The notes: a model not told the origin generated them from the sequence alone. DNA of 64,000 bases from Liriodendron chinense (GCA_003013855.2 PVNU02001430.1:806001-870000); one strand, 5' to 3'. Counted from the stretch's first letter, positions 47,001 to 59,542 are shown. Program-made: numbers and translations.

Positions 47001-48339
47001 CTTGTCCATATGCCGAAACCTTTGCTGAACCCTCTCGAAGTAATGGACTGGATAAAAAGCATGAGGATCACAAGTCGGCGCAAGGAAAACCATTTCTCTT
47101 AAGAGACTTACTCGCTGCTCCCTCCCATCGTTAACCAATAAAGTAGTCAACAATTGCTCAAGAGCAGATGTCCACCTTTCAACCCTGTAGAACTGAAAAG
47201 AGCCTTGAATGTGGGATGACTCGATGCTCAGGAGGGGTCAATACCTCATAAGGGATTTCTCATGTGTGATGACTCAGTCATTGTAGGGGTTTACGATGAA
47301 GAAACTGCACGTCACGACGATTTTGTTTCTATCCCAGCCGATCTTAATCTGGTCATTCTTCAGACCGACGAGTTGTGTCGATTACTCCGCCTAACCGACT
47401 GCCTCAGCCGATTTCTTACCTTGATTCCATCTCTTCTTCTTCTTATGACCTTCTTGATTATGCTCGGGACGTTGGACAAGCAAACTAGAAGGACCCGCCT
47501 TGACAACACTCGGAGCACTAGTAAGTTGACAATACCAAGAGGACCATTCTTCTTCAGTCCCTTACGTCAGAGGCTTAATGCGGTCTTATCCACATAAATA
47601 CATAGTAACACCTCATGGGGAAGCTGCTTAATACGATTGGAGAAATCCTTCACTTCAAGATCGACTGTCGCAGAGAAGCGCGAATGACACTGCTGAAGAT
47701 GGATCGATAGTGTCTTCAACCACCCTCTTCTTCCCGCGTTGCGCAGATGAAGGACCAGAAACTCGCGACCCGGAAGCTTCATTAGAAGATCTTGCTGCTA
47801 CCATCATGATTCACTACAACATATAAATGAAAGAACATCAGACGGAAGCCTAGCTCATGCAACATGCAACACAATAAGGTACGCATCACAAGAAACAAAA
47901 TCGCACCATCGAATCATGGATTTCACACACAAAACAAGTCACATTGATAAACACATGCACAAAATTATGACCCACAAGGACATGAGAATAATGGAATTCA
48001 AGCGCACATCCGATAAGCAAGCGTACACATGCTATAGCGCAACAAATACAATGACAACCCTGCATATATGCTCGGAGTACGTTCGAATTCGCACTAACCC
48101 CAAGTTATGCATATGCACCTGCTCGGAAGTGCACATCATAGAGCCATTTAAATGAGTAGTTGTAGGCCATAAAAGACCAAGACTAGCAGTATATTGTGGG
48201 CCCAAATCACTAAGCCCTAATCATGTTTATGCATTAAGCGAGATAGCTACAAATGGCATCGAATTCGGTTGAGAATGGAGCCAGATGCATGGGTTTTTCA
48301 CCAAGGGTAAAGGAAATGCTAGAATTCTAAAAAAATTGG

Positions 48340-48720
48340 CTAAGTGCGGGCTGGCATGCACCCGAGGAGGTGCCCCAGGTGCGTGTGCTCTGCCACATGT
48401 GTCCACACCCTAGTGATTTGAATGGAAGAAGTTCCAGATGAGGTCAGGCGCATGTGTACTACCACATGCGCCCATAGTTAAAGCAGGAGGGATACACGCA
48501 CCCATAGTTTGTGGAATTCTTGCCACATGCACCTGGAAGCCTACATGTGCCCATGCTCTAAGCGACAGGCGCCCACACTCCAATGAGCAACCACATGCGC
48601 CCACACCAAATGCCACATGCGCTCGGAGCCTAGGGCACAGACACCCATTGTCAGTTGGAAGGGCACATGCGCTTGGAAGGGCACATGCGCCCATAGAGGG
48701 GCAACATGCACCCACTCCCT
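48340..48720. repeat. Degenerate ACATGCGCCCAC repeats upstream of the PMD gene
   Basis: About a dozen variants of CACATGCGCCCA in a GC-rich stretch between the PMD start and the X 3' LTR. Similar phrases occur in the X 5' LTR (36915-37035). 47808-48339 shows nothing else recognisable. Confidence 0.65.
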
Positions 48721-48862
48721 TAGAGAGAGCTCTCTCACCTCATAAACTTTCACTTCTCCAACTTGGAAAATGTTCAAATGACTTAGTGAATCCCATATTT
48801 ATACTTGAGCTTGAGAACCCGTATACCGCACTTGCATGACGTAAGCATCCATCGGAGCACAC

Positions 48863-48883
48863 TTGGGGGGGGGGGGGGGCACT
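48863..48883 (+). other. X polypurine tract (G15)
   Basis: TTG15CACT directly before the LTR start. A run of 15 G is unusually long, and its exact length may be a sequencing estimate. Confidence 0.65.
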
Positions 48884-49001
48884 TGCTAGGGCTCAAAATC
48901 TCACCCATTATAAAACAATGTACGACGATCCATCTACGATGATTTGAATTGATTCCAAGATTAAAAAAACACTTGAAAAATGCGATCGAACGCTAGTGCA
49001 G
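48884..49001 (+). repeat. X 3' LTR, first 118 bp
   Basis: TGCTAGGGCTCAAAATCTCA matches 36194 onward and is interrupted at 49001 by the Y LTR. Confidence 0.75.
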
Positions 49002-49251
49002 TGTTGAGCTTCCAATTTATACATATTCTAACCCCATTTCATTACATTTTATGCATGATTTATATGATTAAAGGACTAATCTAACGCATGTTTGTGATTG
49101 TAGGAATGAGAGAGAGCTATTATGAATTTGATGCTCAAAGGATCTTTTTGAACCACATTGAAGACTCCGGAAAGAAGCCTTGAAGAATCACTTTAAAAAG
49201 ACCTGGATTGGCCAAAAGAAAAAAGAATTTAGAGAACATAACAATTGGCCA

Positions 49252-49449
49252 CCGGGCGCCCGACCACCACTTGATCGGGCGCCCGAAATTTGGAGATTTC
49301 TGCTGAACTCGCTGGACATTTCTGGAACTGACCGGGAGCCCGACCAACACATGGTCGGGCACCTAATATTCAAAATTGAATTTCTATAAAAGCGCTGGAC
49401 TGACTTGCAGTATGGTCGCGCACCCGACCAACACTTGACCGGGCACCCA
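49252..49449 (+). promoter_or_regulatory. U3 palindrome cluster with GGGCGCCC core
   Basis: GGGCGCCCGACCACCACTTG then ATCGGGCGCCCG, with two weaker pairs at about 49330-49370 and 49415-49449, 58-255 bp upstream of the TATA box. Confidence 0.58.
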
Positions 49450-49688
49450 ACGACCGATGTAAGTGCGTAACTTCTTTCGCAATCTGAGGGGTTGGGAGGT
49501 TTTTGCTATAAAAGGACACCTTGGCATCTTTCCTAGGGCATCTTAGAAGAGTTCTAAGTTCATGGGAAGTAAGGGAGATCATTGGAGAGCGATCGCAACT
49601 CCTCCAACTCTGATTTTTCTAGTTTTCTATACTTTTGATTAGTTTTTCTTTTGTTTTTAGTTCAAGTATGACAATGCTTGGCTAAAAT

Positions 49689-49708
49689 CTCTTAGCTAAG
49701 GCTAAGAG
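49689..49708 (+). promoter_or_regulatory. Conserved LTR stem-loop (Y)
   Basis: CTCTTAGCTAAGGCTAAGAG, all eight pairs formed, 182 nt after the TATA box and followed by GTGAAGCTTGTAG as in the others. Confidence 0.68.
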
Positions 49709-50325
49709 GTGAAGCTTGTAGTTAGTTTTCATAAAGAATTCATTTAATTCAAGTACCTTTACTTACAGTTTGGATTTTTAAGTTCTAGTTCAAATAAAGT
49801 TGGTATTTGTGGATGTTTTATGAGAGTTCATGTACTTTGGACATGGGTTCCTTGCAATTCTCTGAGATTATCATGTTTGGATTGATTAGATTCAAATTGT
49901 AGTAATCCTAGAGCATACCATAGTCTCTTGGCATGGTTGTTACTTCGAAGGCTACATATTTGAATTCTATGTGCTTCATTAGAACTAAAATCTTATTTTC
50001 TGATTTAAGTGGGATTGTTTGTGTTTGAATACTTAATCTTTCAACTAGATGAGAGATAGAACTTTGAATCTAGTTGTGTGTATGCTTAAATTCACATGGA
50101 ACTACTACAAGTGGATCCTTAAAGCCTTAGTTCCATTAATTAATAGATTTTTACAAAAGTTATTATTTTTCCTTAGTTTTTAAAATCAAACTTCAAAATT
50201 GCTTAATTCAAAGTCACTAGAATAGTTTGAATTGGTTTACCCTAATTCCCTGTGGATTGACCTCAGTCTTATCGAGATTTATTACTACAACGTAGCCTTG
50301 CACTTGAGGCGAGTGAACAAGTTTT

Positions 50326-50343
50326 TTGCGCCATTGCCGGGGA
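50326..50343 (+). other. Y primer binding site
   Basis: TTGCGCCATTGCCGGGGA, tRNA-Asp type with one change (TG to TT at the second base). 50344-50606 is leader. Confidence 0.78.
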
Positions 50344-50606
50344 AGCTAGGTTAAACGGTTCTAAATTATTTTAGTGGCTATAGAGTAGAAATAGTTAGGT
50401 TTTATTGTTTTCCTAGGATTAGTTTTTCTAAATTTTAGAACTAACAAGGTTTATTTTGTTTTGTAGAAAGTTCTTTTAGTTCAAGCAAATCGGGTACTAT
50501 CCTTCCAACTTGAACTTTTTCAATTTTCAGTTTTTAGAATTTTATTTTATTTTCAGATTTTGTTTTTAGGACTTAGGATTAGTTTAGATTTTGAATTGTG
50601 TGGTTT

Positions 50607-51137
50607 ACGTCTCGGTGGGAACTTGACCACAACAATCATCTCCAAAACGAAGTTGGTTTAGTTGGACCACTCTCCGTTCATAGACGAGTCTGAAAATTCG
50701 TAGAACATTGTGAAAGTTTGGGAAGTATGGATCAAACTCCATTAGGGAATCCTCCCCACCCTACTCCAACTACAAACGCAAATCATGATAGAGAGGAGAG
50801 AATGAGGTGCACAATGCTCCTCTAAAGAGATCTTTACGTGACTACTTACAACCAGCCCGTACAACTACACCCTCTTGCATGGTCTTACCAACCATCGGGG
50901 GGAACATTGATATAAAGCCGGGGGCAATTCAACTTTTACGAAAGTTCCATGGACTAGATTCTGAGAGCCCATATCTACACCTAAAAGAGATTGATGAAGT
51001 TGTTGCTACCTTGCAATACAACAATGTGTTAGAGGATGTTATCAAACTTAGATTGTTTCCCTTCTCATTGAAAGAAAGAGCCAAAGGATGGCTCCGCTCT
51101 CTTAGACCACACTCGATAGGGATATGGATTGAGATGA
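50607..51137 (+). pseudogene. gag: Y gag, N-terminal part
   Basis: The start codon position reads ACG (50607), followed by SRWELDHNNHLQNE. A stop follows in the next line of codons (about 50685). The 50807 frame continues MHNAPLKRSLRDYLQPAR, FHGLDSESPYLHLKE and LRLFPFSLKERAKGWL. It ends at the Z insertion after SIGIWIEM, where relatives continue TREFLKKFF. Non-functional. Confidence 0.82.
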
Positions 51138-51755
51138 TGTTCGCTCGCCTCAAGTGTAAGGCTGTGATGTAGTAATAAATCTCAGTAAGACCGAGGTCAA
51201 TCCTCAGGGAATTAGAAAACCAATTATAAATTATTCCAGTAACTTGAATTGAAACAATTTGGAATTATGATTTAAGAGAACTAACTTAAACAGTAATTTA
51301 GAAAAATCAGTAATTAAAGGAACAAAGGCTTTCAAGGATCCACTTATAACAATCTCATGTCAATCCAATCAATCCAAGCATAAAACACAACTAGATTTGA
51401 GGTTCTATCTCTCATCTAGTTGGAAGAATAAGCATTGAAACACATTCAATCCCACTTAAGTTGAACTTCCAAGTTATAGTCCTATTCAATCACATAGCAT
51501 TCAAATCATAGCCTTCGGAGTAACAGCCATGCCTATGGACTATGGCATGCTCAAGGGTTACCATAATTCGAATCTAATCAAGCAAAACATGATAATATCA
51601 GAGAATTGCAAGGAATCCATGTCCGGAGCACATGAACTCTCATAAAACTTCTAAAAATATCAACTTTATATGAACTAGAACATTCAAAATTCAAACTTAA
51701 AGTGAAAGTACTTGAATCAAACTGAATTAAACATGAAATTAGCTACAAGCTTCAC

Positions 51756-51775
51756 CTCTCAGCCTTAGCTGAGAG
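51756..51775 (-). promoter_or_regulatory. Conserved LTR stem-loop (Z)
   Basis: Minus strand CTCTCAGC-TAAG-GCTGAGAG, all eight pairs formed, 172 nt after the TATA box once the nested element is removed. Confidence 0.66.
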
Positions 51776-51879
51776 ATTCTAGCTGAGCATTGTCATACTA
51801 CAATTAGAACTCAAATAAGAAAACATAAAAAGCATAAAAACCCGAATTTGGGAGAGTTGCAGACGCTCCAGACGGCTCT

Positions 51880-54646
51880 TGTAACGCCCCAGATTTTCGA
51901 GATTTATTTGAAAATTTATTTTTTATTAATTATCGTACATTTACTGTTGATTTGCGAATAGCGGGACATCCGTAGGAGATCCGATAGGGGACCCTTTACA
52001 AAAGTTGCTTAGAATGATCCCATAAATATCGTAGAAAGTTCAGATTTTAAAAATCACGCACTTTTCAAATAATTATGAAAATGCCATTAGTTAACTTAAG
52101 TTAAGATGCTATTTTTAAGTATTATAGTTTCTGACGATCACTTTCACGCAAAACCCTGGATTTAAGCTTTTGGACACATATTAACCATACACATCAAATT
52201 TCAGCCCTTAAATCACAGTAGAAGTGGTCCGATTGTCAAATCAGCCCCTTAACCCTTGATTTTCATGTCCATCGAGTGAGGAAAGTAAATGGTTAGTCGT
52301 AGTCGAATATTTCTCTTTATATGAGTGACTTGGATCGTCTTTATCATGAACCAATAGTGCGATTAGAGTGCCCCACCTCGATAATCATCTTTCTTATGCG
52401 CTGAAGTTATCCCGTTCTAGAAATTAACGAGTTACCAACTCTTCTCAAATTTGAACCTTTTAATTTACCCACTTCTCACCATCAATCGCTTCTCAAATTT
52501 AGACCACTTATTATACTCATATGACTACGAGTTTACACAAAGTTTGGACCCCGATCTATAATCCTACACCGTTGAACCACAAAGCCAGCCCCTTACTTTT
52601 TCGCCAAAAGTTGAAATTTCTGATTTAGGCATTTCTCACCATCAATCAACCACTAAACTTTTTACAATTGTTTGCCTATCATGGCTACATATTTTCTCAA
52701 AATTTGGGCCCTGATTATCAAGCGTAGACCGTTAATTGAGATCTAGCCCATTTTAGCACCCGTTAGGCCATTTTCAAGGATCGGCCAATCTAGAATGTGG
52801 ATCATCAAGAAATTTACGTATTCTGACTCTACTCTTCGAGCTTGATAAGATGAATGGATTGGAATTGATCATAGATCATCCGAATATTGAGATTTGAGAA
52901 ACCCATCTCAAGAGGTTGTTACACAAGACCTCGCGTGCACATCCCTCTCCATATTTCTGCTACGCACCTCCAAATCCTTCTTCTAACCCTAGCCTCCATG
53001 CCCTAGAGAGAGAGAGAGAGAGAAGAGAAGAGAGTTCTTTCTCATATTTTTCCAGCAGCTAGGATCTTCTACAACCCTCTTCTTCTAAGTCCATCCTAAG
53101 GTGAGGATTTTCCTTCAAGCCTTTCATTAATAATATTATGATTATCATAAGTTTCTTTTGTGGCATGTGAAGTTGTTTTGTTTTGAATTACTGATCCATA
53201 TAACATGAAGTTTAATGTAGGATTTGTAATGAATATCCTTATATAATGATGTGATTCATTGTTTAGATTTTTGACTAAGAAGCATGTGTATTTGTGTTAT
53301 TTATCTTTGTGAAATCTATGCCCTTATTTCCTTAATTTGTGTTTTACAAGTAACATTGGTTTTCATATTGTGATATGGAATATGTGTATAAGATCATCAT
53401 ATGGACATCCCATTATTGTATACTCTTTGTCCCTAAGTTGGTAAAATTATTCGATGTAGAGAGATGAAACCCATGAGAGGTGTCCATGATGGAAGAATAT
53501 CTCTTGACTTAACTGAGAGAATGAAGTGCTTGTTTGTCAATGGATCCTTAGATATATATGATGCTTGATTGGATCCTTTTACATTACATGGGTATTTTAA
53601 TGAATTTGGTCATGATGTACAACATTGACTTTTTGGGACATGATGAAATCATAAAATGGGACAATGAGTAAACATTAATGGTATACAAATTCTCATGAGC
53701 CGGGGTTGGTGCTATGGACACTAATCCCGTGCTGTCGGCCTATGCTGGGTTGCTTGCGACTCCCCATAGTGACCATTGAGTTTTATTTAAATTGGTTGTA
53801 TGTGAAAACACTTAAATAAAGGTGAAACTAAAGTCATGCATTCACTTGGCTCCATGTGGGTGTATGGAATTGAGAATAGGCTAGAGCGTCCTACTTCTCC
53901 CGTACACTGTCACGTGTAGATTTGGGCTATGAGCGTCCCGTTTCTTACGTGGTCGGGCAAAACTATGGGCTTGTGCGTCCCAGGAACCTCTGGTGACTAG
54001 TGGCTAGCATGAAGTCGTAACAGGGAGTCTCCCACTTCATGGATTGTGATTCTAGCCAGGGTGCCTTAGCCAGAGCATGCATTCCATGCATCGCATTAAC
54101 AAAGATTTTTAGTTGGTTGTTTTGATTTGATTAAATGATAATATCCTGCTTGCGTTTACTCTGTACCATTATTATTATTCTTGATTGTCTTGGAGGAAAT
54201 ATTCCCCACAATGATAGCGTTTAACGCTATCCCAAACACAATTTAGGTGATGCAGGTGAAGATCCAGGTATTGAACCCGATTTTTAAGAAAAGAGTTCGA
54301 TGGTTCGTACGATCACATGGCGGATGACGATGTTAGAGAAACATAATTGATGTTATCATTTATTAAATATTTCTTTTAAGTAGTTGATACATTTGTGGAA
54401 TTGTAATAAGTCTTCAAGAGAAGACATGGTTTTGTATTTTAATTAATCAGTATGGATATTGGTTGGTTCCCTTATTTAAACATATTGATGATGACGTAGT
54501 GAGTTTGATAAAATAAGATGAAAATTGTTTCCGGCATTGTGCTTGAATGCTAGATTTCATTATTTGACAAATTAGTTATTTCATAAGTTACTTGGGAATT
54601 CGACTGTTGTGCTATACACGAGAGTCGAAAATCTCGGGTCGTTACA
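51880..54646 (+). repeat. LARD-like 5' LTR
   Basis: TGTAACGCCCCAGATTTTCG at the start and, near the end, GAAAATCTCGGGTCGTTACA. The two ends are an imperfect inverted repeat of about 22 bp, longer than the usual TG...CA. Confidence 0.92.
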
Positions 54647-54648
54647 GT

Positions 54649-54660
54649 TGGTATCAGAGC
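54649..54660 (+). other. LARD-like primer binding site
   Basis: TGGTATCAGAGC, the initiator-Met tRNA type, 2 bases after the LTR. Confidence 0.88.
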
Positions 54661-56606
54661 ACAATCGGGACCTCTGGGTGAGAAGCCCAACCATTTTCAT
54701 AATAAATACCCCTTAGGGCTTAGGTTCCCATGAAATAGAGACAAAAACACCTAGGTTTAACCCCCATTAGATGCATGACATGTTATGAATCTAAATACCC
54801 AAACATAGGCCCCTTGAAATCATTAGGGTAGCCGATGAACATAAAAATATGAAATTTTAGGATTTTTGGGAAGTGGATTCTCACTTTTTCTTGAAGTTTT
54901 GGAGCTCTCATCATTTTCTCATATTTAGATCAGCATTACACTGAGTCATGGGATTTATCTCCCTCAAATTTTAAGGATAACTATTTTATTTTGAATTGTT
55001 TTTATTATGACAAATTTCCTGACCCTTTGGCAATATCACCACTAAGAATTATATTTTCGGAATTGATAAATTTTTGAAAATTTTTATACATATTTTTAAC
55101 TCATTACCCAACACTTTTATAAAATTTCAGATCAATCCGACATTTATATAAATCGTGAAAATTCTGTTAGTAGAGAAAATCTTGCGTTGAAAACTGCTGG
55201 ACTGTTACGTTTTTCAGACTTTTAGAGGTCAGAATCATATCTTACCATAGGAATTTCATTCTGAGAAAAATTAGGGTGATTTCTCACCTAAACTTTAGAT
55301 TACCCTCCAAATTTTAGGTAAAAAGGACGTTCAGTTTGAGAGATAAAATTCTAAGAGCGCTTATAAGTCTTGTGTTCCAGATTCGACACTATCCTAGTTC
55401 CTTAGCTTTGAAAACCTCTAAACCCCTTGTTTAGGCTTAGTTATTGTGAGATGGCACCCTTAGAAATACTTCCTAGCATATTCTCATACATCCCTAAGAA
55501 TTTTAGGCCCAACCCTCTTACTTAAAGTAGATTATCGTAACCATAAAATGTCATGTACCAATCCCTCACATAGATCTTCGACCATGTCTAACAATGAAAG
55601 TAAATAGGATCTCGTAAAGGTTTTAATATTTTGTATTGTTGGATTTTAATTTACATGATCTTTATTGATGTTTTATTTATTGGAGAATACATGAAAGTCC
55701 CCACAATATTAGATTAAATCGGCCGCACAGGAGGACAGAACTGTACCTAATATATTGTGTAAAGGATTGGATCCTCGTTCAAATCCCGAGGGTCGACACT
55801 CGGAATTTCGAATGGATACTAATGAACTTAATGCTCAAATGCGAGTAGAAGATCTAAGTATCGGATCCGAATCTACTTGAACTATTCACCCGTGATGTCG
55901 ACACAATACAAATCGCATCCTTGTTCTAACTGGACGACTTTTGTGCATTCTCTTGGAATGTGTGTGATTGTTTTCTTTGGATGACTAAAATAAGATAGAT
56001 GTATAGACGACCCTAGGACGTAGAAGCTTAGCCACTTAGATTCTATAAAGAGCTAAAATACGGTATTCCTAATTTCACCTTTCTGTCGCACTTTCAGCTA
56101 TTAAAGAACTGTCGATGATATCTCATTCACTTTGTTATCCGCTTGTTTATCCACTCATTCAAGTGACCATCCGATTATGCCAACCTAATCAAACCCAGAT
56201 CTATCTTTTAAACTCTTGAGCAGTCATTTCATTAGCGATCAGACATCCTTGATAATTATCTAACCCTAATCATTTTAGATCCTTGACTATAAGAGCACCC
56301 ACCCAAACCTGAGAAATATTAGGGCGCCAGATGATTGAATGATTTGAGAGACCAATCAATATATTCAGAACCATCTAGGAATCAGAATGCGCAGTGGAAG
56401 CATGAAAGGAAAGAAATTTGGGGGAGCATGTAAAAATAGATGTCGAGTACGGATTTATTTTTAAGGGGGGTGGATTGTGATCGCGTCTGACCCGGAATAG
56501 TTCAGAAAGTTTGGCGAGAAGTCATGAAGTGAGATTGCCCTCAATCTTTTATCGACGATGCTTAGGAAACTTCGGGGATGAAGTTTGTTTTTAAGGGGGG
56601 GTGGTT
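54661..56606 (+). other. LARD-like internal region with two polypurine tracts
   Basis: No coding frame. TTTTTAAGGGGGGTGGATTGTG near 56460 and a second TTTTTAAGGGGGGGTGG at about 56589-56604 are near-copies; only the second borders the LTR. Confidence 0.75.
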
Positions 56607-59368
56607 TGTAACGCCCTAGATTTTCGAGATTTATTTGAAAATTTATTTTTTATTAATTATCGTACATTTACCGTTGATTTGCGAATAGCGGGACATCCGT
56701 AGGAGATCCGATAGGGGACCCTTTACAAAAGTTGCTTAGAATGATCCCATAAATATCGTAGAAAGTTCAGATTTCAAAAATCACGCGCTTTTCAAATAAT
56801 TACGAAAATGCCATTAGTTAACTTAAGTTAAGATGCTATTTTTAAGTATTATAGTTTCTGACGATCACTTTCACGCAAAACCCTGGATTTAAGCTTTTGG
56901 ACACATATTAACCATACACATCAAATTCCAGCCCTTAAATCATAGTAGAAGTGGTCTGATTGTCAAATCAGCCCCTTAACCCTTGATTTTCATGTCCATC
57001 GAGTGAGGAAAGTAAATGGTTAGTCGTAGTCGAATATTTCTCTTTATATGAGTGACTTGGATCGTCTTTATCATGGACCAATAGTGCGATTTGAGTGCCC
57101 CACCTTGATAATCATCTTTCTTATGCGCGAAGTTATCCCGTTCTAGAAATTAACGAGTTACCAACTCTTCTCAAATTTGAACCTTTTAATTTACCCACTT
57201 TTCACCATCAATCGCTTCTCAAAATTGGACCACTTATTATACTCATATGACTACGAGTTTACACAAAGTTTGGACCCCGATCTATAATCCTATACCGTTG
57301 AACCACAAAGCCAGCCCCTTCCTTTTTCGCCAAAAGTTGAAATTTCAGATCTAGGCATTTCTCACCATCAATCAACTACTAAAATTTTTACAATTGTTTG
57401 CCTATCATGGCTACATATTTTCTCAAAATTTGGGCCCTGATCATCAAGCGTAGACCGTTAATTAAGATCTAGCCCATTTTAGCACCCGTTAGGCCATTTT
57501 CAAGTATCGGCCAATCTAGAATGTGGATCATCAAGAAATTTACGTATTCTGACTCTACTCTTCGAGCTTGATAAGATGAATGGATTGGAATTGATCATAG
57601 ATCATCCAAATATTGAGATTTGAGAAACCCATCTCAAGAGGTTTTTACACAAGACCTCGCGTGCACATCCCTCTCCATATTTCTACTACGCACCTCCAAA
57701 TCCTTCTTGTAACCCTAGCCTCCATGCCCTAGAGAGAGAGAGAGAAGAGAAGAGAGTTCTTTCTCATATTTTTCCAGCGGCTAGGATCTTCTACAACCCT
57801 CTTCTTCTAAGTCCATCCTAAGGTGAGGATTTTCCTTCAAGCCTTTCATTAATAATATTATGATTATCATAAGTTTCTTTTGTGGCATGTGAAGTTGTTT
57901 TGTTTTGAATTACTGATCCATATAACATGAAGTTTAATGTAGGATTTGTAATGAATATCCTTATATAATGATGTGATTCATTGTTTAGATTTTTGACTAA
58001 GAAGCATGTGTATTTGTGTTATTTATCTTTGTGAAATCTATGCCCTTATTTCCTTAATTTGTGTTTTACAAGTAACATTGGTTTTCATATTGTGATATGG
58101 AATATGTGTATAAGATCATCATATGGACATCCCATTATTGTATACTCTTTGTCCCTAAGTTGGTAAAATTATTCGATGTAGAGAGATGAAACCCATGAGA
58201 GGTGTCCATGATGGAAGAATATCTCTTGACTTAACTGAGAGAATGAAGTGCTTGTTTGTCAATGGATCCTTAGATATATATGATGCTTGATTGGATCCTT
58301 TTACATTACATGGGTATTTTAATGAATTTGGTCATGATGTACAACATTGACTTTTTGGGACATGATGAAATCATAAAATGGGACAATGAGTAAACATTAA
58401 TGGTATACAAATTCTCATGAGCCGGGGTTGGTGCTATGGACACTAATCCCGTGCTGTCGGCCTATGCTGGGTTGCTTGCGACTCCCCATAGTGACCATTG
58501 AGTTTTATTTAAATTGGTTGTATGTGAAAACACTTAAATAAAGGTGAAACTAAAGTCATGCATTCACTTGGCTCCATGTGGGTGTATGGAATTGAGAATA
58601 GGCTAGAGCGTCCTACTTCTCCCGTACACTGTCACGTGTAGATTTGGGCTATGAGCGTCCCGTTTCTTACGTGGTCGGGCAAAACTATGGGCTTGTGCGT
58701 CCCAGGAACCTCTGGTGACTAGTGGCTAGCATGAAGTCGTAATAGGGAGTCTCCCACTTCATGGATTGTGATTCTAGCCAGGGTGCCTTAGCCAGAGCAT
58801 GCATTCCATGCATCGCATTAACAAAGATTTTTAGTTGGTTGTTTTGATTTGATTAAATGATAATATCCTGCTTGCGTTTACTCTGTACCATTATTATTAT
58901 TCTTGATTGTCTTGGAGGAAATATTCCCCACTATGATAGCGTTTAACGCTATCCCAAACACAATTTAGGTGATGCAGGTGAAGATCCAGGTATTGAACCC
59001 GATTTTTAAGAAAAGAGTTCGATGGTTCGTACGATCACATGGCGGATGACGATGTTAGAGAAACATAATTGATGTTATCATTTATTAAATATTTCTTTTG
59101 AGTAGTTGATACATTTGTGGAATTGTAATAAGTCTTCAAGAGAAGACATGGTTTTGTATTTTAATTAATCAGTATGGATATTGGTTGGTTCCCTTATTTA
59201 AACATATTGATGATGACGTAGTGAGTTTGATAAAATAAGATGAAAATTGTTTCCGCCATTGTGCTTGAATGCTAGATTTCATTATTTGACAAATTAGTTA
59301 TTTCGTAAGTTACTTGGGAATTCGGCTGTTGTGTTATACACGAGAGTCGAAAATCTCGAGTCGTTACA
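56607..59368 (+). repeat. LARD-like 3' LTR
   Basis: Matches the 5' LTR with a handful of substitutions and a shorter GA run (57732). Confidence 0.92.
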
Positions 59369-59434
59369 GCTCTCTTCACCTCCCATGAAGTTTCTCAGCT
59401 TTTATGATGCCCTAGGAAGAGAACTTAGGTGTCC

Positions 59435-59441
59435 TTTTATA
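59435..59441 (-). promoter_or_regulatory. TATA box of Z LTR
   Basis: Minus strand TATAAAA in CCCACTATAAAAGGACACC. Confidence 0.68.
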
Positions 59442-59542
59442 GTGGGGAGGCTCTACCGCCTCAGAAACTTCCAGAAGTGCGTAGCACTTATGCACTTGCT
59501 CAAAAAAATCGGAACTTTAAATAGAAGGTTGCTGTTTACGCA

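Larger units (their letters stand above)
42364..47807 (-). pseudogene. Plant mobile domain (PMD) protein gene, antisense in X, interrupted by a solo LTR
   Basis: Minus strand. The likely start ATG is at 47807 (MMVAARSSNEASGSRVSG). The PMD is clearest in the 46539-47153 frame: REMVFLAPTCDPHAF, then RDLTIIRSFFSYWSSGTNSF, and FHFPYGEMSITLWDFRMMAG with GLSIIGEY. A C-terminal PMD part is at 45554-45976 (REPYYLSRFSRQFEYDQG). A Ser/Thr/Asp-rich segment is at 44950-45162, then a coiled coil (44400-44540) that resumes after the solo LTR as DLEVARLDLVINQNR and ends at 42364. Several in-frame stops and shifts may be introns or decay. PMD proteins occur in plant transposons and as domesticated silencing-related proteins. 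The role of this one is inferred only from family. Confidence 0.7.
36194..49001 (+). mobile_element. X: Tat/Ogre-like element without gag-pol, carrying an antisense PMD gene
   Basis: A 5' LTR (36194-39541) is followed by a TGGCGACTC-type primer site. A polypurine tract (G15) at 48865 precedes a second LTR copy that starts at 48884 and is cut at 49001 by Y. 36194-36320 and 48884-49001 align (AAAATCTCACCCAT, CCATCTACGATGATT, AAATGCGATCG). Without the two inserted solo LTRs the internal part is about 6.1 kb, and its only gene is antisense. No gag, protease, RT or integrase sequence is visible. X is inserted into the RT of T; GTGAC (36189-36193) is the presumed target duplication. Confidence 0.78.
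49002..50319 (+). repeat. Y 5' LTR (1318 bp)
   Basis: TGTTGAGCTTCC...GAGTGAACA. TATAAAA at 49507 in TTTTGCTATAAAAGGACACC. Confidence 0.88.
49002..51137 (+). mobile_element. Y: Athila-like element, 5' LTR to partial gag
   Basis: LTR, primer site, leader and gag in order, cut at 51137 by the minus-strand element Z. The remainder should lie beyond the window. GC-type U3 palindromes separate it from N, but the LTR plan is the same. Confidence 0.85.
51880..59368 (+). mobile_element. LARD-like coding-free LTR retrotransposon (7489 bp)
   Basis: Two nearly identical LTRs (51880-54646, 2767 bp; 56607-59368, 2762 bp) flank a 1960-bp internal region. A perfect target duplication GCTCT occurs at 51875-51879 and 59369-59373. 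LTR ends TGTAACGCCC...CGTTACA and the initiator-Met primer site point to a Tekay/Del-like chromovirus relative. No frame over 60 codons lies inside, so it depended on outside enzymes. It splits the Z LTR. High LTR identity indicates a recent insertion. Confidence 0.93.

Noticed and set aside
48410..48839. Overlapping His/Ala/Cys-rich frames
   Set aside because: Translation of the degenerate ACATGCGCCCAC repeat in several frames; no single frame is favoured.
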